From contig DASZUC010000038.1 in assembly GCA_035547775.1 (NCBI GenBank), positions 1 to 6,151 on the forward strand: 6,151 nucleotides of DNA, given 5' to 3'. A program made the translations under genes and the position numbers. Under the pieces are notes generated by a model, which saw only the letters and a list, made by a program, of their open reading frames with translations, was not told the DNA's origin and made no database searches. Below are positions 4,359-6,151 of this stretch, in pieces. This DNA comes from DASZUC01 sp035547775. Lineage in GTDB: Bacteria; Patescibacteriota; Saccharimonadia; Saccharimonadales; UBA4665. Positions within the stretch are counted from its first letter, which is position 1; each line of letters opens with the position of its first letter.

Positions 4359-6151
4359 ATGGATAAGAAACAGTTTCAAGCTTCTCGTAATCGAAAGGGT
4401 AACTCAAATCGCCGCGGCCTGAAAAATGCTGGTTTTGTGGCGTTACTTGCCCTATTTGCTCTCGTTTTATTTGCTGCCAGTCAGCAACCTAGTGGCCTCA
4501 AGCAGATTCCAGCCACTAAGGCCATTGCCGACGCCAACGCCGGCAAATATAGCCAAATTGTTGTCACGAACAATGAGTTAGACATCACGCCAAAAGGTCA
4601 AAATCATGCCACACTCAAAACGTTTGTGGATGCCAACTCGAGCCTGAAAGATCAAGGCTTTCAAACTGATAAAGTGAGCGTTATTTATAAGCCAGTCAGT
4701 GAAAGCGGTGGATCGGCCTGGACAGCTGTCGCCGAAACCGTTGTGCCTACGCTGCTAATTGCCGGTTTACTGTACTTTATGTTGCGCAGTGCCCAAGGTC
4801 AGGGTAATCAAGCCTTGAGTTTTGGTAAGAGTCGCGCTCGTTTGTACGGTAATGAAAAAGACAAGGCCACCTTTAAAGATATTGCCGGTTCCAATGAGGC
4901 CAAGCAAGACCTCGAAGAAGTCGTTGAATTCTTAAAATATCCCAAGAAGTTTGCCAGCATGGGCGCCCGGATTCCCAAGGGTGTGTTGCTGGTCGGCCCT
5001 CCCGGTACTGGTAAGACTATGCTCGCCCGTGCCGTGGCCGGTGAAGCCAATGTGCCGTTCTTTAGCATTTCCGGCTCAGAATTTGTGGAAATGTTTGTGG
5101 GTGTCGGTGCCAGTCGTGTACGCGACCTCTTTGCCAAAGCCAAGAAAAACGCCCCCTGCATTATCTTTGTAGATGAAATTGATGCCGTTGGCCGCCGTCG
5201 TGGCTCTGGTATGGGTGGTGGTCACGACGAACGTGAACAGACTTTGAACCAAATTCTGGTCGAGATGGATGGCTTCGAACAAGGCCAAAACGTCATTGTA
5301 CTAGCCGCCACTAACCGCGCTGATGTGCTTGACCCAGCCTTGTTGCGTCCGGGTCGCTTTGACCGCCGCGTGAATATCGGCCTGCCCGATCGCAAAGACC
5401 GTGAAGCCATTTTGAAAGTTCACTACGCCAAAAAACCGTTAGCCAAGAATGTCGACCTCGATGCACTGGCCGCCAAGGCTGCTGGCTCTTCTGGTGCCGA
5501 TCTGGCTAATATTGCCAACGAGTCGGCGATTATTGCAGCCCGCAATTCACATCACGAAATCACCGCTGCCGATGTCACCGAGGCGTTCGAACGAGTGGCG
5601 ATTGGTCCAGAGCGTAAGAGTAAAGTGATGACCGAAGCCGACAAAGTTACCACCGCCTATCACGAAGCCGGCCATGCCTTAGTCGGGCACGTGTTGCCAG
5701 ACAGTGACCCTGTGCACAAAGTCACCATCATTCCGCGTGGTGGTACTGGTGGTGTAACTTGGTTCATTCCGCCAGAAGACCGGGTTTTCGTGTCCTTAGT
5801 ACAGTTTAAAGACATGCTTGCTCGCGGCATGGGTGGTCGCATTGCTGAAGAGATCGTTCTAGGTGCCGATAAAATTACTACTGGCGCTGGCAGTGACTTG
5901 CAAAGTGCTGCTGACCTGGCCCGCGACATGATTGTCAATCAAGGCATGGGCAAGAAACTGCGTGACCAAGTCTTTAAAACTGATGACGGCATGATGATTG
6001 ACCGCCTGGTCCATGAGCGTGATTACTCAGATGAAACCGCCAAGGTCATCGATGATGAAGTCGAAAGCCTCATCACGGAGGCTGCTAATCGTGCGCGCTT
6101 GGTTATTAAGGCTAACCTCGATAAACTCGAAGCTCTCAAAGATCGTTTGCT
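4359..6151 (+). CDS. ftsH: ATP-dependent zinc metalloprotease FtsH (3' end outside window)
   Basis: FtsH is a membrane-anchored hexameric AAA+ protease that unfolds and degrades misassembled membrane proteins and short-lived regulators. The 597 visible residues run in order. A basic cytoplasmic N-terminus (1-22) precedes TM1 (23-41), an extracytoplasmic domain (about 42-123) and TM2 (124-143). The AAA+ domain has [20 protein letters not shown] (171-190), Walker [10 protein letters not shown] (212-220), the pore motif FVG (246-248), Walker B IIFVDEID (268-275), and a second region of homology from T318 with arginine fingers R333 and R336. The protease domain has zinc ligands HEAGH (435-439) and D513 in the TTGAGSDL block. 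All catalytic residues are present. Family members are usually 600-650 residues, so only a short C-terminal part is missing. No Shine-Dalgarno site is properly placed; the start follows a perfect -10 by 8 nt. It lies 34 nt after tilS. Confidence 0.97.
   Translation, partial: MDKKQFQASRNRKGNSNRRGLKNAGFVALLALFALVLFAASQQPSGLKQIPATKAIADANAGKYSQIVVTNNELDITPKGQNHATLKTFVDANSSLKDQGFQTDKVSVIYKPVSESGGSAWTAVAETVVPTLLIAGLLYFMLRSAQGQGNQALSFGKSRARLYGNEKDKATFKDIAGSNEAKQDLEEVVEFLKYPKKFASMGARIPKGVLLVGPPGTGKTMLARAVAGEANVPFFSISGSEFVEMFVGVGASRVRDLFAKAKKNAPCIIFVDEIDAVGRRRGSGMGGGHDEREQTLNQILVEMDGFEQGQNVIVLAATNRADVLDPALLRPGRFDRRVNIGLPDRKDREAILKVHYAKKPLAKNVDLDALAAKAAGSSGADLANIANESAIIAARNSHHEITAADVTEAFERVAIGPERKSKVMTEADKVTTAYHEAGHALVGHVLPDSDPVHKVTIIPRGGTGGVTWFIPPEDRVFVSLVQFKDMLARGMGGRIAEEIVLGADKITTGAGSDLQSAADLARDMIVNQGMGKKLRDQVFKTDDGMMIDRLVHERDYSDETAKVIDDEVESLITEAANRARLVIKANLDKLEALKDRL

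Noticed and set aside
4808..5938. Several minus-strand ORFs inside ftsH
   Set aside because: They are antisense shadows of a strongly conserved coding sequence.

Overview
The window looks like a moderate-GC bacterial chromosome. I infer, with moderate confidence, a Patescibacteria/CPR-type organism (Saccharibacteria would fit). The reasons are a short TilS without its C-terminal domain, a tilS-ftsH gene pair, a small two-helix membrane protein of a kind I associate with that group, and several genes whose -10 box sits so close to the start codon that the mRNA must be almost or fully leaderless. No single gene proves the assignment.

Left part (1-1356): a CAU-anticodon tRNA with encoded CCA (6-82) is followed by two accessory-looking genes. 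One is a metallophosphoesterase-fold protein (101-838) whose usual GNH[E/D] motif reads GNRE. The other is an unrecognised, strongly acidic 144-residue protein (922-1356). It is the only gene here with a textbook -35/-10 promoter, a real 5' UTR and a Shine-Dalgarno sequence.

Middle part (1350-1670): between the acidic gene and the next ORF lies a dense series of RNA helices. A long-range stem encloses two or three small hairpins, and a 75-nt imperfect hairpin with a GCAA loop follows, ending in U6. Wobble pairs are almost all G-U on the plus strand, which points to a plus-strand structured RNA. Directly after it come an extended -10 promoter and a second, perfect intrinsic terminator (1645-1670). 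That terminator lies inside the first codons of the next ORF (1615-2415, unknown function), an arrangement that resembles an attenuator.

Right part (2341-6151): a TauE/SafE-family membrane transporter and an 88-residue membrane protein are encoded leftward. The transporter's 3' end overlaps the unknown ORF tail-to-tail by 75 bp. From a compact divergent promoter, tilS (tRNA-Ile lysidine synthetase) reads rightward, followed 34 nt later by ftsH (AAA+ zinc membrane protease). ftsH has its own perfect TATAAT and runs off the window end.

The best candidates for something undescribed are the structured RNA at 1350-1572, the terminator embedded in the start of the following gene, and the repeated leaderless promoter layout.
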